DNA from: Sciurus carolinensis
Lineage: Eukaryota; Chordata; Mammalia; Rodentia; Sciuridae
Reading direction: 5' to 3'
NCBI RefSeq assembly: GCF_902686445.1
Contig: NC_062214.1
Span: forward strand, 51,743,177 to 51,807,176
DNA length: 64,000 nucleotides
Numbering within the stretch: position 1 is the stretch's first letter; each line of letters begins with the position of its first letter. This document shows positions 1 through 10,716 of this stretch, one piece after another. Both the position numbers and the translations under genes were made by a program. A model generated the notes under the pieces. The model searched no databases and had not been told where the DNA came from. It saw only the letters and a program-made list of their open reading frames with translations.

Positions 1-335
1 TGGTAATTGCTTTTAGGAGGTAATTGAGATTAAATGAGTTCATGGGGGTGGAGCCCTAATTCAATAGGACTGCTGCTTTATAAAAAAGAGGAAAATATTT
101 CTCTTCCTCTCTCTCCCATTCTCTCTCTATCCCCCTACTTCCAGAACCACCAAATGAACACACAGGGAGAAGCCAGCCCACCTACGAATCAAGAGAGACC
201 CTCAACAGAATTGAAGACAATGGCACCCCAAGTTTGCACACCCAGTGTCCAAAACCGGGAGAAAATCCATTCCTGTTGTCAAATTCACCCAATCTATGTT
301 AACTTATTATGGCAGCCCAAGCTGACTAATATACC
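1..335 (+). mobile_element. MLT1-like MaLR solitary LTR, 3' part
   Basis: The order of short landmarks follows the MLT1 LTR class: a GAGGTAATTGAGATTAAATG-type start, then GGAGCCCTAATTCAATAGGACT, a CTTTATAAAAAAGAGG step, an ACACAGGGAGAAG stretch, and a closing TTATTATGGCAGCCCAAGC...CTAATA end. The 5' part lies outside the window. It is an old, diverged copy with no coding content; a short reading frame crossing it is incidental. Confidence 0.75.
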
Positions 336-394
336 CACCAAGTTTTTTTGTGTGTAAATATTTAATAAAATTATTCTTAAGTTCATCCAAAAGA

Positions 395-1310
395 ATGAAC
401 TCTTAAGAATTTCATTATAGAAAAATCACCATTTTGGCAAACTTCATGGTAATAATTGAATCATGCAAGAATCATCAATAGATGCTGAAACTAGTGGGTG
501 AAAGTTTGGTGAGTAACAAGATATTTACAGAATATCAAAGGTTTCCCCCCACACATGATTCTTATTAATTATGACTTAGTAATAGAAAAGTCTGGCAGAC
601 ATCACCTTCATGAAATTGTTAACATCCCTAGTAATAAGCCAGCAAGATTTGATGTGTGTCCCGATAGGAAGTACTGAGAAAACAGTGTCACTTCTGTGAT
701 CTTCTTCCCCAAACTGCAGACCTGAATCTGATCACGAGGGAAAAGCTGACAAATTCAAATGGGGGGACATCAGCAAGATAACTGATCTGTACCTTTCAAA
801 AAAGTCAGTCACAGAAGACAAGGAAAGGTTGAGGAATTGTTCTAAAATATAAAGGAGACCAAAGAGATGTGACACCAGAATGCAACACATGATATGGGAT
901 TTTCTTTTGTCACAAAAGGCATTATTGAGACAATCAGCAAAATTTGAACATAGTTGATAGGAGTGACTAAAAGTATTATATCAGTGTTGAATTCCTGATT
1001 TCAGTCATTGTTACATAAAAAGTTGTCTTTGTTTAAATAAATATATATTTATATGTTCAATATGCACATTTAAATACATATATAACATAATTTTAGATAC
1101 TATATATGTTTTGTATGTTTTACATATAAATATAATATGTACATTTATCCAAAATGTGTATGTATATAAAATGTGTGTGTGAGAGAGAAAAAGTGATGAA
1201 GTAGATGTTGTAAAATGTTAAAACCTAGGGAATCTTTTGAAGGATGCACGGGATTTGTGTGTATTTACATTCTTCCAACTTTCTGTAAATCTGAAATGAT
1301 ATTTTAATTT
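395..1310 (+). mobile_element. L1M-type LINE-1 3' end
   Basis: The stretch reads like the 3' untranslated region of an old L1M element: GGAGACCAAAGAGATGTGACA near 855, GAGACAATCAGCAAAATTTGAA near 927, and the closing TGTAAAATGTTAAAACCT...ACTTTCTGTAAATCTGAAATGATATTT near 1209-1300. A very AT-rich insert (about 1036-1150) and a short GT/GA tract lie inside it. No ORF2 coding sequence remains. Confidence 0.65.
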
Positions 1311-1572
1311 AATTTAATTAAGGGTTGCATCCCAAGGATAGCTTTACCTCCAAGTTTTGATAGGGGCACATCACTGTTGTCCTGTTTCCCACATAAACCA
1401 CTTTAACTCTAGAACCAAACACTTTTATAAATGCACATGGGCATGTGTACCTACAAATTCAGACATATACAAACATGTATACTATCTAAATTATGAAAAA
1501 TTAAACAAGCAGAAGTAAATCCAAAGTAGAATGACAACAGATATGATCATAGATAATACAGAAGTGATAAGA

Positions 1573-1948
1573 CTGTTTGGGCTAGCTTTCATTGTTATGA
1601 CAAAATACCTGAGGTAATAAAACTTACAAGGAAGAAAGTTTATTTTGTCTCATATTTTCTGAAGTCTCAGTCTATGGTCACTTGGCTCTTTAGCTGAGGT
1701 CCAGTACATCATGGAAGGAGCATATAGCAAAGGAGGCCTGTTTACCTCATGGTGGCCAGGAGGCAAAGAGAGAAAAAAGAGGCTGAGATTCCAATAAGCC
1801 CTTCAAAGGCATGCTTCAGTGACCTAACCTGTTCTCACTAGACCCCATCCTAAAGGTCCCACCATCTCCCAAGAGTGCTACAGGCTGGTGACCAAGCTTT
1901 CAGCATGTGGCCTTTGGGGAGCATTTAAGATCCAAACCGTAACAACAA
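1573..1948 (-). mobile_element. MaLR-type solitary LTR, antisense (sciurid family)
   Basis: Read on the minus strand it begins near GTTACGGTTTGGATCTTAA and ends near ACAATGAAAGCTAGC, with a poly(A)-signal-like AATAAACTTTC motif before the end. The same landmarks (TTCATTG.TATGACAAAATACCTGA, GGAAGAAAGTTTATTTTG, CTCATGGTGGCCAGGAGGC, CCAAGC.TTCA..A.ATG) recur at 36297, 55665 and 62190, so these are one family. Non-coding; no internal retroviral region is attached. Confidence 0.7.
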
Positions 1949-3054
1949 CTTTATGGTCAGATCTCATTTGTATAGAAATCGTACCTAAGACTTTGTTAAA
2001 TCTCTTTCGAAGATTCAATTACCAGAAAGAAACAAAAACTTTCTCATCACTTTGATAAAACTGAAAATAAGCGGTAAGCCTATCATTTTAGTTAAAAATC
2101 TCCTGCTCTTTCCAGAGCTCATTAGAGAAGGTAACAAAAACTCCATTCCTTGCTTGAATGTGACCTTGCAGATGTAGGGAATTAGGACCCTAGCAGGCAG
2201 ATGCTCTCTAAGCCATTTCATGAGCCAGAAAAGAACATCCAGGTCCCCAGGGGCCCCACAGAGAAAAGACTACCTCTACCAAGTAGGGTGGAACCACTCA
2301 CACTCAGTGTTTCCAAAAGACAAGTAAAATCTGTTCTTTGGGTTTGAACACAGTACTGGAAACTGTCATACATCATACCTGTAGCCAAGCCCTAATACAG
2401 TAAGGGTGAATCTACAGCTACAAATCCAACAGCTTCAGGTGCCTGATAGGAAAAGCAGGTTGAACTTTATTAGAAATCACACACTGCCTGGTGTGGAATA
2501 GAAGGCCCTGTTCTTCAGAGTAGAAGAATATTATAACTGAGTCTCCCCCCAAAATAGTCTAAGGCAAAAGAGGGATTCCAGGTAGTCTATTTGAAAATGA
2601 ACCAGAGACACGAGTAAGGACCTCAGGAGAAGAGGGTAAGTGTGCTTACTGAGCTGGAGCCTTCTGTGGGACCCCTCCAAGTAGCTGCACATAGTTCCCC
2701 TCAGAATCTGCTGGTGATGCGGAAGGAGATTTTATTTATGAGCATGTATCCACACTAGCCAAGGGTTATTAGAGAGGTATTCTTCCAGATGTGTGCATGT
2801 CAGGCTCCACAGGACATCTACAATTCTTGGAGGGTGGAGGACCAGGACAACTGAAGAGAGGTGCTATCAATTTGTGCCTGAATGTGGCTGTTGGTTGCAG
2901 CAATACCTGGAGTAAGAGTGGGTTGAAAGACTGCAGATGGAGTATAAAAGACCTCTCTTCCATTACAATAGAAACTCCCACTCCAGAAAAAATCCTCAAC
3001 AATGAGGAGGAGCAGTAGGAACACAGGAGTAACACCTGCCATTTTAATCATATT
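1949..3054. other. Unassigned non-coding sequence
   Basis: I see no repeat family, exon or RNA here. Several short frames on both strands overlap each other between 2769 and 3057, which argues against a real coding region. Ordinary mid-AT mammalian intergenic or intronic sequence. Confidence 0.5.
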
Positions 3055-3185
3055 CACTTAACTTACCAAATATTTAAGGAGTGTTTATGTGCAAAACACT
3101 CCACAATGTCCCTTGAGGAAAGCAGAACATGCAGAGACAAAGACCTAGCTCTCTGCAATCTCAGTATCCGCCTAGAACAGTCACG
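3055..3185 (-). mobile_element. L2-like 3' end relic (weak)
   Basis: On the minus strand it resembles the L2 3' region: CACTTAACTTACCAAATATTTAAGGAGTG followed in plus-strand order by a TTTATGTGCAAAACACT step, a size and spacing typical of L2 relics. Divergence is high and the match rests on a few landmarks only. Confidence 0.3.
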
Positions 3186-3858
3186 CTTTCTCTTTCAAGT
3201 TCCACTCGCTCCAGAGACATTCTTGCACACACTACCATAAAACTCAAAAGTCCGCTTTATCTTTCCACAGAAACCATGGTTTGACTCTTTTATTCTGCAT
3301 CTTTATGACATCAAACACATGTAATCAATCAAGAAAATCTATCAGTGATATAAAAACAAAAAGACTAAGGCTTTATAGCAGTTTTAAGTCTAAAAAGTAA
3401 ACTCTTAAGCCCTACAAATAGGCATCCTTGAATCATACGGCATACATATTGTCTGAACACCATTGCATCATATGGTATGGCACCATGTGAACAGGTATAC
3501 TGTCCAGGATTGTGGTGGGACAGTGGGGTCACTAGAGTCATCCAAGCATAATTCCAACCCCAGCTCTAGAGTTGAACAAGTTGCAGACCCTCCATGAAAC
3601 CTGATTCAAACTCATATCTTTCTAGAATATTCCTCCAGATCTGACTTTCTCCATCCTTTGAACTCTTCCAACATTTAACAGGATTTAACTCTGACGCTTA
3701 GCATTTCATGACTTTCAATTTTGCTCTATTATTTGAAAGTCTCATGCTGAAATAACCTGACTCAAAAAAATGAAATAAAATCACCATGGTTTTAAAAATA
3801 TCATTAGCCTCAACAAAGTAAGAGGGTCAGAGGGAAAATGAAAACTAAATGTGTGGTG
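3186..3858. other. Unassigned non-coding sequence
   Basis: No recognisable repeat or coding signal. Base composition is unremarkable until the GT tract that follows. Confidence 0.45.
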
Positions 3859-3859
3859 T

Positions 3860-3901
<42 letters not shown>
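3852..3901 (+). repeat. (GT)n microsatellite
   Basis: An uninterrupted run of alternating G and T from about 3860 to 3901, preceded by the imperfect units GTGTGGTGTG. Likely polymorphic in length. A minus-strand frame here encodes only His-Thr repeats and is not a gene. Confidence 0.97.
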
Positions 3902-3904
<3 letters not shown>

Positions 3905-4112
3905 CTGAAGAAAAGGCCTGATAATTGAGATTTTATCCCTGAAATAAAAAACCCTTGAGGTCTCAGAATTAGAAAGAACCTTGAATTGATTCTTGAATTA
4001 TTTTGGCAATGTTCCCACCAAGGGGTATTCAGAACATACCAAAAGACATGCAGTGGTGGAATTGTTATCACTACAGGCAGCCATTAGAGTAAGATAAGTA
4101 TAAGGAAGTTAA

Positions 4113-4310
4113 GCATTTACCATGTGCCAGGCCCTGGGCTGCACATTATCTCATTTAAGCCCTTTATACACATCATCTCATTTAACTCTCACAATAATTT
4201 CAAGAGGTAAACACTATGATTTCCACTTCAGAAATAGAAAGCAAAGCCAAAGGGGTTAAGAAATGTGTCCAAGGTCACAGCACTAGCCAAGAGGATGGTT
4301 CAGAGATCTC
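4113..4310 (-). mobile_element. MIR SINE relic, antisense
   Basis: Classic antisense MIR landmarks in order: TTTACCATGTGCCAGGCCCT, CATTTAACTCTCACAATAA, GAGGTAAACACTATGATT, and AAGAAATGTGTCCAAGGTCA. This is an ancient tRNA-derived SINE shared across mammals. Confidence 0.85.
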
Positions 4311-4839
4311 CTAATTTTCACTGCATTAGAAGTTTCTCTTTATGAAGGCAAGACCCCTCCTGTGCCCACTGGTCACAGTTTAGCTCCTTGGGACCCCACA
4401 AATCAAATCTCACCATTTCCCAAATGTCTGCAGACTCCACACAAAACAAGGATGTTCCTGTTCACTTGGAGCATGGATGGATGGAGGAACTTCAAGTTTG
4501 GGGAGGAATTGAAGTTTGAAACAAAAAAAAAAGAAAACATAAAATTGCTTTAAGGGAGGAAAGGCCAGCAGAAAGGAAGGATGCTGGCATCAATCTGGGG
4601 AGAAAGAGAAAAACCCAGAGCCTACCCTCTGAGAAGGGCCACGTTGGTGCCAAGGTAAAAACATCCAGGAAATTTGCAGACAGCCAGCAATTCAAGTGCA
4701 TGTGAAAAATAAGTCATTGGAATGTGTCTATAAATCATAGAAAGAAAAGACCCCAAATTCCAGAGATTCAAGAAATAGAAGAAGAACAATAATAAACTGA
4801 AAGTCCTCTATGTATGGGAAGCACTAGTGTTCCATCAGA
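4311..4839. other. Unassigned non-coding sequence
   Basis: No repeat family recognised. A short A-run near 4522-4532 interrupts otherwise mixed sequence. Overlapping short frames on the two strands carry no recognisable protein. Confidence 0.45.
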
Positions 4840-4988
4840 TTGGTAAGCCGGGCAATTAATTTAACCTCTCTGAACCTAAGTCTTCATCTGTAAAGTGGAA
4901 ATAACAGAAGTTATTTCAGCACACTTAGTAGAATTAGTTAACATATGTAAGATGTTTAGCACATAGTAGGTACCTAATAGTATTAGCA
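4840..4988 (+). mobile_element. MIR SINE relic
   Basis: Sense MIR landmarks: AATTTAACCTCTCTGAACCT, GTCTTCATCTGTAAAGTGGA, then TTAGCACATAGTAGGTACCT near the 3' end. The 5' tRNA-like part is degraded. Confidence 0.8.
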
Positions 4989-5324
4989 CTTTTCCTTCAT
5001 TTTTCTTGGGAAAAATGAACCTATCTCCAAAAGTCTCCAAAAGAATATTAAAAAGGACCAGGTACTGGATGAAGAAAGAAATTAGTAGAGACCTAGAGGA
5101 AGATAATAATTATTTAAACCCACACCAAACAACAAGTAACAGGTTTCCAGTTGGGTTTCTGGGATCTGGCAACTGTGAGGGGCTGGTGGAGCGTAGACCC
5201 AGCATCCTGGAACCTCACGATGCAGATACCAGGAGACAGACAATCCTCTCATCCATCTGCCCTACACCTGACCATTTGCTCCTGGAAATCTCCCACTTGA
5301 TGCTTTGCTTGTGTCACTTGTTCT

Positions 5325-5416
5325 GTTTATTTATTGTTTTGTGGTACTGGGGACTGAACCCAGGGCCCTGGGCCTGCTAGGCAAGTGCTCAATCACGGAG
5401 ACACATCTCCAGACCT
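5325..5416 (-). mobile_element. ID-like tRNA-derived SINE, antisense
   Basis: The plus strand reads TTTGTGGTACTGGGGACTGA, then CCCAGGGCCCTGGG, GGCAAGTGCTC and ACATCTCCAGACC, the reverse complement of an ID body. The tail side is a T-rich TTTATTTATTGTTTT. Base changes relative to the well-preserved copies at 34921 and 53193 mark it as older. Confidence 0.8.
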
Positions 5417-6504
5417 CTGTTTTGTGTTCAATCAGATTCCACCTAGCCAGAACCTTCAACCACAGTGAGTCATGCTTGTGGATCAGAATATGTCTACTTG
5501 AGACCTGGCCTCCTTACACAAATGAGGAAATGAGGCCATGAAACAGGCAGGGGTTAGTCAGAGGGCATAGAGACATTTAGTAGCAAATCCAGGAGCACTA
5601 CACAAATATCTTGAGTTCCAAACTCACCTCAGGACACTAGGCTACTGTGAAAGACAGTCTGTTTTCCATTGATGATAAAGGTGGGGACAAAAAAAAATGT
5701 TTCCAGGGGCAGGGGGAATAGCAGGAATTCCTTCAGCCAGTGTACATACTCCCCAATACAATAAGCCCATTGGGCAGGGACACCGTTTGTCATCATTTAT
5801 CTTCCAGTCAATGCAGCATCAAGTGTAATGCTGTTAGGTGCTTAGAAAAAGTTGGTGGAAGTGCATTGGGCTTTCTATTGCGGTTTTGGAGAAGGTCTCC
5901 AAAGAAATGTTAAAAGAACTCCAGAAAATCAACCAAACAGACAGAAGGGCCACCTGAGACAACATGACCATGAACATGACTGGCTCATGATCTTCATAAT
6001 TTTCCTTCTGTATATTTATTATCTCTGAAGTGAAGATTGACATCCCTCCCCTGTACCTCTTCCCCAATAAAAAATAAATAAAAAAACAGCAGAGTGAGTA
6101 ATTGTCATGGCTTGCAAATTGCCTTTTATGGCAGGTGTAGTTGTTTCCTTCTGTTTTGTTTTAGAAGGCTGTTTTCCTCAAGCATTTTCAATTATTTTGA
6201 AATGAAGTTAATTAGCCTTTCTAGAAGTAGAATGTTAAATGCAACAAATGTGGATTCTGCATAGTCATTATAGTACCAAACTGCCCAGCAAATCATTAAC
6301 TAATTGCTAATGTCAGAAGCAAGTAGAAGACGCAATGGGCACACAGATAAATTATAAAATCTTCTTGTACCAAATGAGAAACCCAGTCACCACTGTCTCC
6401 AAAATACCCTTTAATTCTGCCAAAAAAAAAAGATTAGGCATAGTTAATTGCATTTCCAATTCAAGTTATATATCACTATTCTATAGCATTAAAATGTCAT
6501 TAAA
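5417..6504. other. Mostly unassigned; weak antisense MIR near 5515-5600
   Basis: A possible antisense MIR fragment is suggested by ACAAATGAGGAAATGAGGCC and AGTAGCAAATCCAGGAGCA. Around 6050-6085 an AATAAA signal is followed by an A-rich stretch, which might be the tail of an old retrocopy, but no parent gene is recognised. The rest shows no family or exon. Confidence 0.4.
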
Positions 6505-6600
6505 AATGAAATCAACCAAATTATACTATATGCATGTATGAATGTGTTACAATGAATCCCACTTGTATGTATAAGTATAACGCACCAAGTAAAAATAAAT
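6505..6600 (+). mobile_element. L1 3' terminal tail (sciurid-type), first copy
   Basis: Ends with TGTTACAATGAATCCCACTT...AAGTAAAAATAAATAAAAA. The same closing motif (ACAATRAATCCCACT...ATAATTATA) is seen at 26048-26217, supporting a lineage-specific L1 3' end. Only the terminal part is present. Confidence 0.6.
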
Positions 6601-6785
6601 AAAAAGGAGGAAGACGAGCAGAGTAGAGGAAGAAGATCAGAGTAGGGAGAGGAGGGCAAAGGGAAGTAGTGGGGAATGAACCGGAGCAAATTATGTTATA
6701 TGAATATATGAGTATATGTCACAATGAACCCAAATTTTGTGCATAATTATAGTTCACTTATTGAAACATATTAAAATTAATTAAT
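6601..6785 (+). mobile_element. L1 3' end (sciurid-type), second copy
   Basis: Begins with a purine-rich block (GAGGAAGAAGATCAGAGTAG, GGAGAGGAGGGCAAAGGG) typical of L1 3' UTR G-rich tracts, then repeats the terminal motif ATATGTCACAATGAACCCAA...GCATAATTATAG. It directly follows the A-rich end of the first copy in the same orientation. Confidence 0.65.
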
Positions 6786-7481
6786 TAATTTAAAAGTCAT
6801 CACTCTGAACTGAAGGGTTGACCATAGGAGTGGACTCAGAGGCAAAACAAGGTTCAGTGAATAGGAAAGAAGCAGGGGAGGTACCTAGAACATGCACTTG
6901 GGGTAATTAATAGAAGCCCCAAGGTCAGCCTCAGTGGTATGATTCTTCTATTGAAACTTGCAATAAATCAGGATGGGGCTAAGCAACTTTTTAAAAATCT
7001 TTGATGAAGTCTCAACCACTCTAATGGTGTAGAACTGTAATGAAATTTTACTTATTATTTTGAAGAAAGCTAATGATTCAACCTTTTAAGAACAAAGGAG
7101 GAAGGAAAGGATTGGACAATCTCAGTGCTTAAAGTGACCTCATTACACATGGTTGAACTTCTCACCTAAGGACCTACAAGGTACAGGTGATAGAGCTGTG
7201 GTTCTCTCCAGCCTGGCATGGGTTCTCCCATTACTACCTCCTGATGACATGTTTCCCATTTGAGATTTTTAATTTCAGGTCCAGAGCACACTGCTGCCTG
7301 ATTTTCTCAGATGCCCAAAAGGCAATTTTCCAGATAAATGAATCTAATCCTTTTTAAGTACCAGATTGTGAAGTCCACTGGGGGATGAAAACATTTCCAA
7401 AATAAACTGTTCTCCTCCACCACCTTATCAAACAGAGAAAACAGAACAGATTTTAATAGACAGAACAAAGTCCACTCCAGG
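6786..7481. other. Unassigned non-coding sequence
   Basis: A short ATTA run opens the region. No repeat family or exon recognised after that. Confidence 0.45.
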
Positions 7482-7690
7482 GATGTCCACATCCCAAGTG
7501 CTATTTTAGATGATGCAAGGAACTTTGCAGATGTGATTAAGGATCTTGAGATGGGAAGATTATCCTGAGTTATTTGGGTGGGCCTGATGTTATCGTGAGG
7601 GTTCTTATAAGAGGGATGTAGAAAGGTCAGAGAAGGTAATGGGATGACCTGACACCAGAGCAGAGGTGGGTGATGTGGGCCAGGGCAGCT
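7482..7690 (+). mobile_element. MLT1-like MaLR LTR fragment
   Basis: Strong landmark order for an old MaLR LTR: GCAAGGAACTTTGCAGATGT, GATTAAGGATCTTGAGATGG, GATTATCCTGAGTTATTTGG, GTGGGCCTGATGTTATCG, GGTTCTTATAAGAGGGATG. The outer ends are lost. Non-coding. Confidence 0.8.
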
Positions 7691-7694
7691 CTAG

Positions 7695-8044
7695 AAGAAG
7701 TTTTCTCTAAACTGAGATTTAAATCATGAACAGATATTTGTTAAGCAAGGAAGAGATGTTAGGCTATATCAAGGAAAAAGATGTCGAAAGGTAGAATTAA
7801 TTTGGGGAAAGGTAGAACTAATTCAAGGAACTGGAAATTGATGGCCAATATAACTGCACCAAAAAAAAAAAAATAGGGGTTCTGCCCAAACGGCAGTAAC
7901 CAGATCATATACGACCCTGTGGAGCATGTGAGTAATGATTAACTGTATTCTAGAAAATAGAAAGCAGTGGAAGATTTCAAATAGAAGAGTATGGTAAACA
8001 GATTTGCATTTTGAAGTGGTCCGTGTGACACAGTGGTCGAGGGG
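7695..8044 (+). mobile_element. L2 LINE relic, 5' segment of an interrupted copy
   Basis: Matches the L2 3' region in order: CTAAACTGAGATTTAAATCA, AACCAGATCATATACGACCC, AGCAGTGGAAGATTTCAAAT, GGTAAACAGATTTGCATTTT. The sequence breaks off near 8044 where an L1 end begins and resumes at 8278. A poly(A) interruption at about 7860-7872 suggests another small lost insertion. Confidence 0.65.
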
Positions 8045-8277
8045 CAGGTATGAAAAATGGTGGAATGAGACATCATTACCCTATGTATACATATGATTAC
8101 ACGAATGGTATGAATCTACATCATGTACAGTCATAGAAACGAATGATGTACCCCATTTGTGTACAATGAATCAACATGCCGTCTGTAAAAAATAAATAAA
8201 TAAATAAAAGACAACTACTAATAAAATTAAAACTAAATATCAAATCGGATCATGGTTAAAAAAAAAAAAAAAAGAGT
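8045..8277 (+). mobile_element. L1 3' end (sciurid-type) inserted in L2
   Basis: Contains GAATCTACATCATGTACAGT and CCCATTTGTGTACAATGAAT, landmarks also present in the 29733 and 32375 L1 ends (CTCCACATCATGAACAACCA and related). It closes with A-rich ATAAATAAATAAATAAAAG and a second pure A-run near 8259-8274. The edges were placed where the L2 reading stops and restarts. Confidence 0.65.
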
Positions 8278-8490
8278 AGACTGGAGAAGGGGCAGTTGCA
8301 GAGGGGCTGAGTCATCCAGACGAGTGAGCAGGGTGACTTACTCAAGTGATGGCGGCAGGGATGGAAATAAGGGGACAGATTTACGTGCTGTGTAGACAGC
8401 ATAATCACCAGACCTGTAAAACTGATTAGAGATAGAGTGGGAAAGAAAGGGGAATCAAGGGTGTCCCCAACAGGATTTTGTTTTGAACAA
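8278..8490 (+). mobile_element. L2 LINE relic, 3' segment of the interrupted copy
   Basis: Continues the L2 order after the L1 insertion: GACTGGAGAAGGGGCAGTTG, CAAGTGATGGCGGCAGGGAT, GGAAATAAGGGGACAGATTT, GGGGAATCAAGGGTGTCCCC. Together the two parts form one ancient copy of roughly 560 bases. Confidence 0.6.
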
Positions 8491-9074
8491 CTAAAGAGAG
8501 ATTAAAGCCATAGTCAAATATAAGAAACACTGGAAGAGAAGAAGCTTTGGTCATTTGAAATGGAAAAGATGTCAAGAACAGTTCTGGATATACCACATTT
8601 CAAACCTACATTCCCTTCATAATAGTAGTCGATAAATACATTATGATGCATCTTGACAATAGATTGCCCAGCAGGATATAGAGTAGGAATTATATGAAAA
8701 GATCTAGAATATTCTCCAACTATACAGTTGGCTGAAAAAAGCAAAGTACAGCATGTAGAACGTGCAACCATTGCTTTTTTTCTTTTAATGTGCAATTAAG
8801 TGTGTATGCACTTGTTCATTTATACAAGCATAAAAGTATTCTTCATAAAAGAAACTACTAACAGTGACTATTTTCAAGGGAGTTATTTCAGGGCTTACTA
8901 TTCACTGTATAATTTTGTACCTCTTGAATTATTGACATATGTAGGTATTGACAATGTATTTCAATTGAATTTCAAATCAAAACATACATAAACTTAAAAT
9001 GCATATTTGTCTTAAAGAACACAGGGCATGAGAGAATGTCAAGAAGAATCAAACAAAAGAGAGGAGTGTCCATG
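8491..9074. other. Unassigned AT-rich sequence
   Basis: No repeat or exon recognised. Frames on both strands are short and AT-driven. Confidence 0.45.
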
Positions 9075-9780
9075 TCAGGTAAGATACAATTCCTGGCCAA
9101 AGACTATTTTTGCTGAAAAAAGACACCATGCAAAATGAATGTACAATTATCAAAAACCTTTGTGTACTAAATAGTATAAAAGAATGTAGAATTTTAAAAC
9201 CATAAATATAAGATAAAGATAAATTGACAGCCCTAAAATCAAAAAAGGAGACAAAAATATCTCTTTGTAATAGATATGGAATAAATTAAGAGAAAATAAA
9301 GAAATTAAATAATAGATCTGAGGTTTTACTTAGAGAAAATAATAAGCTTTATAAACTACAGTCTATTCATCCCTTTAAAATAAACATAGAACATTTATTT
9401 CAAAAATCATCTTATAGGGCAAAATGAAAACTGGAATAAATTCCCTGAAGTAAAAGCTATACATGATTCATTTTCTTCCCATAATGAAACAAAATTAGCA
9501 ATTAATATTTGGAAACCACTTAGAAATTTCTTTTAAAAATATCTGAGAGAAAAATCTAATTGTAAATACAAGTTGTTTGAAAAATAGTAAAGTAATACAG
9601 AGAAAACATTACATATCAAAACTAGTGGGTGTGTCTAAATTTGTCCTCAGATAACTGTAACCTTCAATAAACGTTATCCAAAAGAAAGAAAAAAATTTAA
9701 AAATGAATAAAACTCAACAAGCCAAAGTGGAAACAAGAAAATAAATCTAAGGCAACATTTACCAAATTACTCCCATATTC
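9075..9780 (+). pseudogene. Decayed L1 ORF2 fragment
   Basis: A-rich plus strand with L1 ORF2 landmarks in the right order: AATGAAACAAAATTAGCAAT, a TTAGAAATTTCTTTTAAAAA segment, ACATTACATATCAAAACTAG and AAAAATTTAAAAATGAATAA. Many stops and indels break all frames, so it encodes nothing. The subfamily is old and was not assigned. Confidence 0.55.
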
Positions 9781-9783
9781 TTA

Positions 9784-9784
<1 letters not shown>

Positions 9785-9826
<42 letters not shown>
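9785..9826 (+). repeat. (CA)n microsatellite
   Basis: Twenty-one uninterrupted CA units. It follows directly on the decayed L1 fragment. Confidence 0.98.
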
Positions 9827-9829
<3 letters not shown>

Positions 9830-10031
9830 CTGGTAAAACTTTTAATAATATGCCTTCTTTGTTCATCAGCAATATATATTAACATGTTAAAGCTCTAAAA
9901 ACTTTCACATTTAAGAGACTGTTTATTTAGTACTATAATAACTATGTTATCTTATCCAGAGATAAAAAAGTAAATTAAGGTCATTTTTGTGGAGATATAT
10001 TTGTTAATACATATTAAAAGATGTAGTATTT

Positions 10032-10245
10032 GCTGGGTGTGATGGCACATACCTATAATCCCAGCCCTTTGAAGGCTAAGGCAGGAGGATCATGAATTCA
10101 AAGACAGCCTCAGCAATTTACTGAAGCCCTAAACAACTTAGTGAAACCCTGTCTCTAAATAAAAAATATAAAAGGAGGCTGGGGTTGTGGTTCAGTTGTT
10201 AAGCACCACTGGGTTCCATCCCTGGTATCAAAAAAAATAAAATAG
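10032..10245 (+). mobile_element. B1-dID (MEN-type) composite SINE
   Basis: The left half is a 7SL-derived B1-like monomer (GCTGGGTGTGATGGCACATA, GGCAGGAGGATCATGAATTC, TGAAACCCTGTCTCTAAATA). The right half is ID-like (GGCTGGGGTTGTGGTTCAGT, AAGCACCACTGGGTTCCATC). An A-rich tail ends it. This fusion is a hallmark of squirrel and dormouse genomes. Full length. Confidence 0.92.
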
Positions 10246-10599
10246 AATTTAATTGATGACTTGACTTCTCAGTAAACATTCTACATAAATCATCTTGGAT
10301 ATGTGCACATATCTGGCACATATATTTCACAAGGATTATTTTAATGGTGAAAATTGGAAAACTCTAAATGTGCAATACTTATAGATCAATGTTCATTTAT
10401 GTATTAGTCATTGAACACCATCATAAGTAGCCATTTAAATTCCTGTTGAGGATACATTTCTGGTTAGGTGGGAACATCAACTGACAGACAATGCATAAAG
10501 TCCCATTTTTATTACATGCCTTGGCTACTTTAAAAAATGAATCTCTGTGAAACAAATTTTCAAGTAAAATCATCTTGGCTATTAGAGGAACTACTTCCT
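10246..10599. other. Unassigned AT-rich sequence
   Basis: No repeat family or coding signal recognised between the composite SINE and the MIR-class relic. Confidence 0.4.
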
Positions 10600-10716
10600 G
10601 GTTCTAACTATGTTTAGCTGTATGATGGGGGATAATTACTTTTCCCTTTGAATCCATCTCTTCATCTGAGGGGATTGACTTAAATTATCCCTTCCAAGTC
10701 TCAAATATGATTCTTT
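10600..10716 (+). mobile_element. MIR-class (MIR3-like) relic
   Basis: Shows TTTAGCTGTATGATG, then CTTTGAATCCATCTCTTCAT, GGGGATTGACTTAAATTATC and CCTTCCAAGTCTCAAATATG, the order expected near the 3' side of MIR-class or related ancient SINEs ending in TATGATTCT. Diverged. Confidence 0.5.

Noticed and set aside
5006..5380. 124-codon plus-strand frame
   Set aside because: Its end lies in an antisense ID SINE and the rest has no known domain.
5834..6085. Possible processed pseudogene ending in AATAAA plus A-rich tail
   Set aside because: No parent coding sequence recognised, no target duplication seen, and the A-rich end is broken by T.
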